The notes beneath the pieces are model-generated. The model was not told the origin of the DNA and did no database searches. It was given only the letters and a program-made list of their open reading frames with translations. A DNA stretch of 64,000 nucleotides from Trichobilharzia regenti (Eukaryota; Platyhelminthes; Trematoda; Strigeidida; Schistosomatidae). The stretch spans positions 32,767,312-32,831,311 of the forward strand of contig OX235267.1 of the NCBI GenBank assembly GCA_944472135.2. Reading direction: 5' to 3'. Of the stretch, positions 9,575 to 18,867 are shown one piece after another; the stretch's first letter is position 1; each line of letters begins with the position of its first letter. A program made the translations under genes and the position numbers.

Positions 9575-11132
9575 GACAAGGGGGCTAAATTTGTTCGTTT
9601 TGCCTTCCTGGACTATACATCTGCTTTTGACTCGGTCCCTAGGGACATCTTATTAAATAAACTTGCTGCAAGTCAAACACAATGTTGGGCTGTTGTATTT
9701 GGTTAAATTCCTATTTCTCAGAAAGAAAGCAGTACACGGTGTATAAAGTGAAGTCTTCCACTTCATTGCTTACTGAAGCTGGTGTCCCTCAAGGCGCTGT
9801 CCTTTCTCCTTTTCTTTTTTCTTTCTTCTTACATGACTTGCCTCACTCTGATGAAATAAACTTTGTGAAGTACGCTGATGATTTAACAGTTTCAATGGCT
9901 GTTAACTCCCAGCTAGATTGTACCAAAATAAATAGCTTTCTGTCGGGAGTCAGTAAATGATCTGAGTCTAACGGTCTTAAACTGAATCCTTCTAAATGTC
10001 AAACTGTTAATTTCAGCTTAAGATGTAAAAAAACAGTTAAAAGAAGTCATCGATTCTCATGACAGTTATAAGATTGACGACAATGATATAGGAATCAAAT
10101 CAGAAATTAAGTATCTTGGACTTATTCTCTCTTCTGATCTCTCCTGGACTTCCCATGTCTTAGCGATCTCCAGTAAAATATTCCGCCTGACATTTTACAT
10201 TAAGAAGTTAAGACACTCGGGTATACCTCAATCCCTTCCTCTTACAGTTCATAAACTCCTGCATCCTACCTATTCTTCTTTATTGTTCACCCTTATTCTT
10301 TCCTGGTTTGCTTAAAAAGGACTATGTCACAATTCGTAGAATGCTGAAGACGGTCTGTAGGGTGAGTGGTGTCCCAGTGGACCACATAGTTAACGTCATT
10401 GTCGATAGGCACTTGACTTCGTGCAATAAATTTGCCAGAGGGATTTTGTCTGACTTGGAGCATCCACTCTCATCCACCCTCAGCTTTCACCTTGCATCTC
10501 CTCAGGTAGAACAAGAAGTAACTTCAGAAAACTGTATGCTCACACGTCTAAGTATAGAAATTCTATGATACCATACTTGGCACGTATTTTATGTGATGAA
10601 AATAGTGTCAGGCAAGAATTAACTAACCAAAATTTTTTCATCTAGTAAATAAACAATTTCCTCTATCCATCTTTATATACTTTCAAGTTTTACTTTCATT
10701 ATTTCTATTATATTTATGGTCTTGTTGTTTCTGTGTTTTACTCTCATAATTGCAAGCACCAACTTATCTCTATGACTGCTGTAATCTTTGTTTTCCCCTC
10801 ACCATATCATGTAGTAAGAACATTATATTCAATATTTTTAAACATGTTAGGATTTCTATACCGCATTGACAATACTGTGTGTGGAGAGCCCACCTCAATT
10901 TTTCACTTGTATCATTATTATTACCTTAGCGATTATCATTACTATTGCTATTTCCATTTTATATGCTGCATGTTTTTGACACTACCTCTATTGTAAATGT
11001 GGAAGATTTTCTGTGTGATTAATTTTATTTATAATTTGAGGAAATTAGATGTAATATTGTGATTAATGCTGAAAATTCTATTCTGTATCACAAGTACTGT
11101 TTTTGGAATAAAGTAAATCATTATTATTATTA
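9575..11132 (+). pseudogene. LINE-D (CR1/Jockey-like) non-LTR retrotransposon, 5'-truncated
   Basis: Begins inside the RT at FLDYTSAFDSVP (catalytic Asp of motif A), then EAGVPQGAVLSPFLFS (motif B) and FVKYADDLTVSM (YADD, motif C) in an open stretch at 9682-9960, followed by frames broken near 9960 and 10040 that show KYLGLILSSDLSW. The rest is the 3' untranslated region, with an AATAAA at about 11096 and an ATT-repeat tail ending at 11132. A second, more degraded copy lies at 42650-43440. Confidence 0.7.
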
Positions 11133-11137
11133 TTAAA

Positions 11138-11300
11138 AAATAGGCTCAGTGGTAATGTCTCGCTGAATAATGTAGCACTGAGTAGTGACGTGGGCTAGCA
11201 CCTCACAAAGGGATATCAGTTCCTTCAAGGTTGTAGATATTCACCTTGCTGACGAGGACCAGTAAACAGGCTTCCGACTATCTACACTAATTTGTATCTT
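11138..11300 (+). repeat. SINE4 (Sm-alpha-like), degenerate copy
   Basis: A-box-like GGCTCAGTGGTAATGTCTCGC directly after the LINE-D tail, then the SINE4 body. The ribozyme region at about 11235-11272 retains CTGACGA (a legal CUGANGA core), but the GAAA box is replaced by a TAAACAGG context. Truncated beyond about 11300. Confidence 0.5.
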
Positions 11301-11368
11301 TCTATTATATAATTATGCTTCATTTAAAAATCTAATTATGAGAATAACATCAATCACTAAGGTAAGGT

Positions 11369-11556
11369 TGTGCTGGTGATAGCTGCTGGCTGCAACCCGA
11401 AAATTGGTAGACAGCGTTTTACGTCAATGTTTACGTCCCGAATTGGGGCCAAGAGAACAAACAAGAACAAAGCCTAACTTTGAGAAACTCAACAAGCAAT
11501 CACAGCAGACTTAGCGTAGGCGGATATGATTAGCAGATATATCATCGGTGTTATGT
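11369..11556 (+). repeat. LTR-like fragment, same family as the solo LTR at 25709-26048
   Basis: From TGTGCTGGTGATAGC, the sequence (GGCTGCAACC..GTAGACAGC..TTTACGTCAATGTT..AGCAGACTTA.CGT) matches the reverse complement of 25900-26048. Its 3' half, which holds TATA and polyA signals in the other copy, is missing. It is cut at 11556 by the next LTR. Confidence 0.6.
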
Positions 11557-11560
11557 ATTA

Positions 11561-12102
11561 GTTTTCCCCGTCGCCAAATTGCTATGTACTCGTCGCTAAA
11601 TTATTGTTATGGACTGGTCGAGAAATTAATAGTCCTGACGCGAGAAGGTGGAAATCAGAAGACCACTAGGTTTGCGATGATACTTCTATTGTCCAAACAC
11701 AAGGAGACGAAAATAAATGGTCTCACACCAAAGTGGTAAGTAAAGGAGTTGTAAAGTAGTTCACACAAATTGTGAATGCGAATATATATAAATGTTGTAG
11801 ACAAGCGTGGGAAAAATCATTAGACAGTCTTAACATGAATGGCTAATTATAATGGAGTGTCGATCCAACTATACATAGCGAATATAGCAGACATGTCAAA
11901 CAACCATATATGGATATATGTCACTAAGCAACGGACTGTCAACATACACTCATATTATATATAATATAATATAAGGAGAATACACAATAATAAAGGAGAC
12001 AAGTTCATACAAGTGAAGTGGTCACAGACTAACCGAGCAAACAGAAAGAGAGACCAACATGCACACACACACACATAAATATATATATGTGGATACATAT
12101 CA
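11561..12102 (-). repeat. Diverged LTR of the gypsy array family, minus orientation, with primer-binding-site remnant
   Basis: Co-linear with the array LTR (..AGAAGACCACTAGGTTTGCGATG.., ..TTATAATGGAGTGTCGATCC.., ..GTGGATACATATCA at the end). Minus-strand TG..CA ends fall at 12102 and about 11605; the primer-binding-site-like stretch at 11561-11604 is partly duplicated. Substitutions and small indels show it is far older than the array. A CA/TA microsatellite occupies 12060-12090. Confidence 0.7.
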
Positions 12103-12246
12103 TCTAACTTACTAACTCAATCTTACTTTAGTTTCTGTCCAATTAACCTTGTTTCTACATTAGATCATTCTTTTATTACCTGATCAATTATCTAATTTTG
12201 ACAAACCTCATGTACTCATACACAAATAATTATATATAAATGCGAT

Positions 12247-12291
12247 TGTACAGCTATGTGAATGAATTCGCCGAAAAGAATCTTTTCGCTG
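12247..12291 (+). other. Conserved structured motif (copy 2)
   Basis: TGTACAGC ... GAATGAATTCGCC ... TTTTCGCTGA, the same outer stem and central hairpin as 8020-8069 with substitutions. It lies in the 12103-12368 spacer between two inverted LTRs; no Penelope coding sequence remains nearby. Confidence 0.45.
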
Positions 12292-12368
12292 AGCGTCTTC
12301 TCTTACTTTAATTACTTACCAACCTACTTTACTTACATAGTTACTTACTTAAATATTTACTTTCTTAC

Positions 12369-12762
12369 TGATATGTATCCACATGATGTGTGTTTTGTTT
12401 TTGACAGTCTATTATATTTTGCTATGTGTATATGGATCGATATTCCATTATAACTGACATTATGCTTTTGTCTGTCCACCAACTAAATAAACAATGTATG
12501 ACCTTATTATCATATGACATTCCAACCAATGATGGCAAGACGTTGTCGTATTGGTTCATGTGTATTAGCCATTTTCATACATACTTTTGTGTTAGACACT
12601 TGTTCATTCTTGTACACACACCTTTTCGTAAATTACTTACGCACTTGTCTGGAAAATACAAGTATCATGGTTAAACCTGGTGGTCTTCTGATTTTCCTCT
12701 TTCTGCGTCAGGACTATTAACTACTCGACAAGTACTTAACAATAATTGGCGACGGGGAAAAC
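12369..12762 (+). repeat. Diverged LTR of the gypsy array family, plus orientation, with primer-binding site
   Basis: Starts TGATATGTATCCACATG and ends ..AAGTACTTAACA at 12741, followed after five bases by the 16-mer primer-binding site at 12747-12762. It is internally diverged but keeps GATCGATATTCCATTATAA and GTGGTCTTCTGATTTTCC, the reverse complement of array LTR segments. It abuts the LTR at 12763-13061, which has the opposite orientation. Confidence 0.65.
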
Positions 12763-13061
12763 TGTTATGATGCTGGATCTTTGTCTCGAGGTAACTGCTT
12801 AACTACTGACCTGTGCCCACTTAACTGGTAAAGCAGAACACGCGATAATCAGCGGTAAAACCCGAATCATTTATTATGACAAAAGTGACTGTATTTATAC
12901 AAAAATAAGGTAGACTGAAAATCAGCCAATCCGGTTGAGAGTTTGGAACTGTGCAAGCGTTCAACCAGAAAGCAGAAACAAATGCATGTCAACGACACGC
13001 TAATAACTTGACTGAGACATGATAATGACCTGATAATTGCATGTTCTGCCTCTTCCTAACA
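12763..13061 (-). repeat. 3' LTR of the integrase-bearing gypsy fragment
   Basis: 299 bp with minus-strand ends TGTTAGGAAG and ATCATAACA. It is immediately preceded by the polypurine tract AAAAGGGGAGG (about 13062-13072). It contains a TATA-like TTGTATAAATACAG and an AATAAA downstream of it, in the order expected for an LTR promoter and polyA signal. Confidence 0.75.
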
Positions 13062-13070
13062 CCTCCCCTT

Positions 13071-14690
13071 TTAAGATAGGGCTACCGGTAGCTTTTGTAT
13101 CGCGGAATCACTTGTAGGTACTTTGGCTGTCTTGGTTGTCGTTGTGATCTCCTTGGCTGCTGGGACACTGCCTTTGTTTCGACTATTTCGGCCATGTGAC
13201 GTTTTCGGATCCGTCGTTTCTATCAATAGCTCAAATTGTACGTCGGCGGGCTTGGAATCGTTCAACTGTTTACCAATTAGTCTATTTCTTATTTGATTGG
13301 CATGCCTGACCCAAATAAGGTCTCCACCCTTGACCTTGTAAATGACTTGGCCTTTTCTTCCAACGATCACTCCAGAAACCCATGGGCGATCTCTCCGTAT
13401 GTAATCACAAAGCAGTACCGACTGACCAACCATGAAACTTCTTTGCTTGGTGCCATGACGTCTATTGAACCAAAATTCACTATTTCGACCACATTTGCTC
13501 CGTCTTGATGGGATCGGGATAATTGTATCCAAAGTAGTACGTAATCTTCTTCCCAACATAACTTCTGAGGGAGACGTTTGATTTGGGCATGATGGGTTGG
13601 TTGTGGTTCGATAAATGAAGAGGAAATTGTGCAATACATCCTCTATCGATCCCTCCCCGTTAAACTTCTGAAGTGCGCGTTTGAGTGTATCAATAAAACG
13701 CTCTGCTTGTCCATTTGAATGAGGGTGGTAAGGCGGGCTGCGAATATGCTGTTTGAATTGTTCAGCTGTAAACTGAGGTCCGTTATCGGAAACGATGATC
13801 TCTGGAACACCAAATCTGCTGAAAAGCTGAACCAACTTATTTAATGTTATCGTCACTGTGGTATTCTGCATAATGAAAACCTACGGCCACTTGGAATACG
13901 CGTCAATTACCACGAGAAACTGTTTGCCATTGATTGGGCCGGCAAAATCTATGTGGATTTCAGGATTTCATCATGAGCTGACATTAGTTAGAGAACTATT
14001 GGAAAACCTGGAAGTACTCGACAGCTGTTTCCTCCTAGTTCGGGAATCTTCAGCAGTACGCACCCACCGGGATTCGAACCCAGGACCTTCCGCTTACAAG
14101 GCGAGCTCGTATACCATTAAGCCACTGGGACCCGATCCAATGGTCCTTGAATTCTATCTTCTGCCAATTCACGGCATAATGCAACTAATCAAATCCCTAC
14201 AAACCATCACTCTATGTGGATTCTTGACCACGGTTTTCCTGGGTTGGGCCACGGCTGTAGGTCTGTCTTGATAGGCATTTTCAAAGCCTGAGCACAGCGA
14301 GAACATGAGCGAACCATCACTTCTAATTCACGATCGATATTTGGCCAGTAGACGTAACAGCGTGCCAACGATTTCATACGGCCAATACCAGGATGCGTAA
14401 AATGTAGTTGACTCATGACTTTTGTTGGAGACTTCGAGGCACGACCACACATTCGCCAAACATAATGCAGTAATTGACCAGGGATAACGAATGTCGTCGT
14501 TGATAGAACTGTTTTAAATCTGGACAATCAATACGCGAGGGCCAGCTACAACGCAGATACTGTTGAACTGACTGTAATGTCGGGTCATGCTGTGTCTCTC
14601 GTTGAACCATGTCGGCTGAGACAGGTAAAGTGTTTATTGCCATCATCAATACGTGGCACACGTCTTCATCGACAGAAAGGCCGGCGATCA
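13071..14690 (-). pseudogene. pol: Ty3/gypsy pol remnant: RNase H-integrase connector and integrase, split by a SINE
   Basis: Reading right to left: QRETQHDP..LQSVQQYL linker; the H2C2 zinc-binding N-terminal domain (LHFTHPG ... CSRC) at about 14410-14290; PWSRIHI at 14207; a 263-bp SINE insertion (13948-14210); then FAGPINGKQFLVVIDAYSKW with the first catalytic Asp, an in-frame stop, and an open 266-residue frame at 13071-13871 with SDNGPQFT (second Asp), PYHPHSNGQAERF and the catalytic-Glu region, ending in a C-terminal tail before the polypurine tract. The PYHP.SNGQAER signature is typical of K02A2.6/Mag-type elements, the same lineage as the gag array. RT is missing upstream. Function would be integration of element cDNA; it is dead here. 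Confidence 0.8.
13948..14222 (-). mobile_element. SINE1 insertion in the integrase, with 12-bp target-site duplication
   Basis: TCTATGTGGATT occurs at 13948-13959 and 14211-14222, flanking the insert. On the minus strand the insert has a tRNA-like promoter: A-box GTGGCTTAATGGTATACGAG and B-box GGGTTCGAATCCC at about 14085. Its 3' part (GTACTTCC..CTGATGTCAGCTCATGATGAAATCC-type) recurs in all SINE1 copies. The perfect duplication makes the insertion boundaries certain. Confidence 0.85.
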
Positions 14691-14975
14691 CGGCGTCGTC
14701 GGGACGGCAAGAAGCAATGGTTGGAAACAATTGGTGACATGGCTCAAAATCGTTCTTAATGGCTGGCGCAGATGCTTCCACTCCTTGTGACTTATGATTT
14801 CCATTGAAACTGTTTTGTTCTTCGTTATTACTATTCATTTGTCTCACACCTCTGTTTACTGTCTCTATTATCCATTTCTTCGACTTTCTTGTCTTGCCTT
14901 GTGTGGTACATGGAGTGTGGCGACTTGAACTGCCGCACATCGCTCCAAAGTTCTATGTCGAAAACTGACAAATAG
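14690..14975 (+). pseudogene. LINE-B (RTE-like) 3' end fragment
   Basis: [17 protein letters not shown] at 14700-14760, then the 3' untranslated sequence ending ..TTCTATGTCGAAAACTGACA. Related to LINE-A but diverged. It is joined at about 14690 directly to the gypsy connector sequence. Confidence 0.6.
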
Positions 14976-14988
14976 ATTTGATGTGGTT

Positions 14989-15473
14989 GTGTTCCGTGAG
15001 CTGGATAGTTTATGTGCGAAGTAAGTAAAATAAGTAAGTAATTAAGTAACTAACTAAGTACGTAAAGTGAAGAGGTAAGTATGTAAGTAAGCAAGCAAGT
15101 AATTACCTGGGTAAGTAAAGTAAGCAAGTAAATAAGTAAGTAAAGTAATTCTGTAAATATGTAAGTTAGTACGTAAGTAAGTAAGTAATTAAAGTAACTT
15201 AGTAAGTAGGTAACTAAGCTCGCAAGTAAATAAGTAGGTAAGTATTTAAGTAATTACAGTAAGTAAAGTATGTAAGTAAGTAGGAAATTGACTAAGTATG
15301 TAACTAAGTAATTAATTAAAGTAGGTGAGAAAGTAACAAAGCGAGTAAGTTATTGATTAAGTGAAGTATTTAAGTAAGTAAATAAGTAAGTAAGTAAATT
15401 TTGTAGGTAAGTAAGTGTGTAAGTAGTAGGGCGATGAAAGCTTCGCAAATTAACTATCCAGCTCAGAGAACAC
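14989..15473. repeat. Degenerate GTAA/TAAG tetranucleotide array inside a 33-bp inverted repeat
   Basis: 15020-15435 is almost entirely imperfect GTAA/TAAG tetranucleotides. It is flanked by 14989-15021 and 15441-15473, which are reverse complements with about 4 mismatches in 33 bases (core GAGCTGGATAGTT). No coding potential. Confidence 0.75.
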
Positions 15474-15639
15474 AGCAAAATCATCCACCTGAGCTCTACA
15501 AATCTTCTCAATCTAAAGCAAAAGACCAGTATATATTATATTAGTTGATACTGGAGAGAGTAACTAGTAGGATCAACAACCTAGGAGATTAGCCATTACG
15601 GTGCACTCTGTGAATTGATATCGAGAAGTCGTAGTCATA

Positions 15640-15830
15640 TTGGCTGGCGCTCTCCAATATCAAGGTGTGTCTGTAGACCCGATCAATATTTGCTATCACG
15701 ACGTGATGGTTACGCTCGCATATGGCAATGAATCAGTGAGTTACACTGGCTGGAACGAATTTTTCTACAGGTTTGACCATGCAAGAAAGACTTGTCTGGG
15801 ATAGCGGTTAGACTAAAGACAGCTGCCATT
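15640..15830 (+). repeat. Possible RTE-like 5' leader remnant
   Basis: Scattered similarity to the LINE-A leader at 29199-29340, the clearest part being GGGATAGCGGTTAGACTAAAGACAGCTGCC against GGATAGCGGTTAAACAAAAAGCAGCTACC, and an acgtgatggtt/acgtggtggtc match upstream. No ORF follows. The rest of 15474-16255 holds nothing I can identify. Confidence 0.35.
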
Positions 15831-16259
15831 ATAGTTTAAGTTGTTAACACTATGCTGGCGGGGTGAGGAGTGTGAGCGAATGCATACTGCTGGGAGAATA
15901 TTAATAGTAGGGTGTTCCCCTAAAATGGCTAGCTGTGTTGTCTCTACACTTTGGAGGGAGGGAGGCTGACCCTGAGAACTATGCTCTCTGCCCACACACT
16001 TCTAAGGACACATAAAGCTCTCTTGAAATGAATCTTTCACTGTAAACACAGCTAGTCGATATGTTTGACGTAAAGTTAAGTTAGTGAGTTGTCCCTCACA
16101 AATAGTACATAATTTTTTTTCTAATATAAAGGTAATATTGTTCCTGAAAATACCTGCAGACATTGTTTTATCACAGAGCTTTTGTTTAGACGTTTATCAC
16201 TGTTAAACACAATGAATTACGGGCAACAGTAATGCTAGATTCTAATTTGCAGCGGCAGC

Positions 16260-17345
16260 TTTATGGCTAGCCTAGAAAACAAGTCCTTATCATCAACTAT
16301 CGACGACCTCCATCTCTACAAGAGATACGTCGATGATACTTTCATTATTTGTGATGAGAATTGTGATCTAAATAAACCTACTTCAATAACGCCCACCCAA
16401 ACATCGACTTCACCGTGGAAGTTCAGTCTAACTCAGTGTTTCATTTCCTCGACGTTCAACTACGAAGGAATGCAGACAACTCGGTGAGAAGATCCATCTA
16501 CAAAAAGCCCATTTGGGACGGACAATTTATTAACTTTCAAAGGTGTGTGCCTCTAAGCAGAAAGAGAAACCTAATATACTCTCTTTCCTCGAGGATCCGG
16601 AAGATTTGCACTGAAGAGTCAATCATTGAAGAATTGCGAAATCTCCGAGGGACCTGGATAGAAATTCCATTCCCACCCAGATTCACAGACAAGAATCTAA
16701 AACCAAAGAAAACACCTGAAAAGGTCCAAGTCGCCCCAAAAAGATGCTGATATTGAACCTCGAATTTAAAAGTCATACCGAAGCAGAACTTCTCCGTAGA
16801 CGGCTTTCGAAGTCTCTCAGTAAAACATACTTCACCGCCAGCCTACGAATAACATTCTCCTGCAAGAAACTACTCACCCAACACGTGAAAGACAAGCTGT
16901 CGCATTGGGCCACTTCAACATGCATATACAAGTTCACTTGCTCGTGTGGAACTGAGTACATTGGTCGTATCATGAGTCTGCTTGTAAAACGCGCGCGGGA
17001 ACACTATCCAGCATGGTTGGCAAAAGGAGAACCCAATGGGGGTATACACTTCGATAACAGAATATCTGGTGAATTCTGGACATTCAGTCCCACTTGAAAA
17101 GTCTTTCAAAGCCATATACAAGATCCGATCCAACCTACCAAAAGGAGTGAAATCAAGACATCTAGGAATAGCTGAGGCAGGCACTGGCGATCCAAAACCT
17201 CAAGCCTATTCTGTGTCCAAAAGAAATACGTCCAACTGTTTTTCCTACCGTGGCCATCATGAAAAGTCAGTCTCACCAATAATTATCCTATTGTCTTCCT
17301 TGTCCAACCTTCCCGTTTATTTGTTATATTTACCTTTTTAAATCC
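16260..17345 (+). pseudogene. Penelope-like element, 5'-truncated: RT palm to GIY-YIG
   Basis: Starts inside the RT with LYKRYVDDTFIICDE (YVDD catalytic motif), then FHFLDVQLRR, FTCSCGTEYIG (GIY-YIG, about 16935-16970), ITEYLVNSGHSVPLEKSF and a C-terminal tail. The reading shifts frame at about 16415-16480, 16745 and 17036-17090. An RT plus GIY-YIG order identifies a Penelope-like element, a class that primes at telomere-like or nicked ends. The copy lacks the N-terminal RT and is dead. Confidence 0.75.
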
Positions 17346-17646
17346 CTATCTGCATTATTACTCTTATATGTCTGAACCTCCTACCCATCCCGTTAATACT
17401 ACGTCCTTAGCCCGTAATTATACAAACTGACTAGTTTTCCAGTATTTATGATCCCACTTTGTCTTTTCCACCCGATCTCCCTGATTATTACACATTGTAA
17501 TTTCTAACTTGACCTTTGACCTAAAATATTTCTAGAATAGTACCACTACTTATCTTCTATTTATAGCACTTAATAATTTTATTAATCTGATCTCTGACCA
17601 GAAATAATCCTGGAACTTTCTCACACATGTAGTATAAATACATGAA

Positions 17647-17699
17647 TGTACAGCTGTCTAGTTGATGACTTCGTCAAAAGGAAAATTTTCTTCGCTGTA
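17647..17699 (+). other. Conserved structured motif (copy 3), downstream of the Penelope copy
   Basis: TGTACAGCTGTC..TTGATGACTTCGTC AAAAG GAAAATTTTC TTCGCTGTA. It lies about 300-400 nt after the GIY-YIG C-terminus, in the same relative place and orientation as copy 1. UACAGC/GCUGUA can pair as an outer stem. Confidence 0.5.
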
Positions 17700-17734
17700 A
17701 CCACCTTTTTAATAATTCCTATGATCCAATGTGC

Positions 17735-18440
17735 ATATGTCTGTCTGTTTTCGACATAGAACTTTGCATAGTAGAGACAGCAAACAGAGGTGTAAGACAA
17801 AGGAATAGTAATAACGAAGAACAAAACAGTTTCATTGGGAATCATTAGTCACAAGGAGTGGAAGCATCTGCGCCAGCCATTGAGAACGATTTCGAGCCAT
17901 GTCACCAATTGTTTCCAACCATTGTTTTTCCCGTCCCGACGACCCCAATCAGTCAGGAAGTCTACACCTTCCTACGTGGCTGGCTTATACTTACTGTTGT
18001 AGATTTCATTGACTGGTGCCATGTTTTGGTTTGACCTCCACTAGCTCTTTCCCAGCCTGACCCTATATCAGCTGACATTGCCCATTGTCGAGGAAGGCGA
18101 TGACTAGGCGTGCATACGTAACACATGCCCTAACCATCTCTCTTAGTCGGTGTAACTTCACAACCTCGTCGATTGATTTCCCCTCCTTACTTAGCACTCG
18201 ACCGATGCCTAACCTCAGTATTGCTCACCTTATTATACCACTTCACACGGGAGATAGAACGCAGGCACCTATGATCAAAGACAGCTAATCTTTTCATGCC
18301 TTCCGCTCTCAGTGGCCAGGTGTCACAGCCATAAAGGAGGACGGATCGGACTGATGAGCAGTACACACGCCCTTTGGTCGATAGTCGGATATATCGTCTA
18401 CGACGGAGACAGTGTAAACTGGCATATGCGAACCTAGCCC
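17735..18440 (-). pseudogene. LINE-B (RTE-like) 3' fragment
   Basis: The minus strand has the frame at 18187-18444 with [51 protein letters not shown], then broken frames through the 3' untranslated end ..TTCTATGTCGAAAACAGACAG near 17740. Diverged from LINE-A, so a separate subfamily. Confidence 0.65.
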
Positions 18441-18664
18441 TCAATGTGTATATTCCGTGATTCTATTTGCTTTAACTATCAGAAAAGAATTTGTTTTAGT
18501 CAAAGTAACTAAGTTAACAAAAAGAAGTCTGATAACACCATTTATAACCCTTCTTTTGTTTTATGCTCCACACACGATAAAAACAACGGCGATAACTATT
18601 GAACCTCTAATTTCAACTTTTAAAGGTGATCATGTAGTCGATTATACACTTCGAACTACATAAC

Positions 18665-18684
18665 TTTATTCTCCACGTTTTATT
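18665..18684 (-). terminator. Polyadenylation signals of BRX1
   Basis: Two AATAAA hexamers on the minus strand, 18684-18679 and 18670-18665, lie 49-68 bases past the BRX1 stop codon, a normal 3' UTR distance. Confidence 0.55.
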
Positions 18685-18732
18685 AAAAAAGAGAGACAGG
18701 GAGAGAGAAAGACGAACTTTGTCGTACAAAAT

Positions 18733-18867
18733 TTATTCAAAAATTTCATCTAATTCATCAACTGGAAAGATTTGCTTCATCTCCTTTTTACGTTTACGTG
18801 ATTCCATTTTATCATGTGTACGTTCAATATACCTGTTCTGTTTTTTAGACAATAGAGTACTTCGAAT
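18733..18867 (-). CDS. BRX1: BRX1 exon 5 (C-terminus)
   Basis: Acceptor ..TTCTCTTTCAG precedes ATTCGAAGTACT. 44 residues, starting [11 protein letters not shown] and ending VDELDEIFE, then TAA. The basic stretch [11 protein letters not shown] matches the character of BRX1 C-termini (IRS..., RKKE..., then P.D..D.F in the human protein). The exon starts in phase 0, matching exon 4. Confidence 0.85.
   Translation of the reverse strand: MRSTLLSKKQNRYIERTHDKMESRKRKKEMKQIFPVDELDEIFE

Noticed and set aside
12514..12720. Plus-strand frame 12514-12720 as a gene
   Set aside because: It lies within a diverged LTR (12369-12741) and has no homology to known proteins.
14577..14759. Small plus-strand frame next to the gypsy connector
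   Set aside because: It crosses the junction of a minus-strand gypsy fragment and a plus-strand LINE-B end, so it is a chimeric accident.
18350..18356. CTGATGA-like strings in LINE copies (about 18350, 24335, 33745, 35680) as hammerhead cores
   Set aside because: They lie in reverse-transcriptase coding sequence, with no stem II and GAAA box in place.
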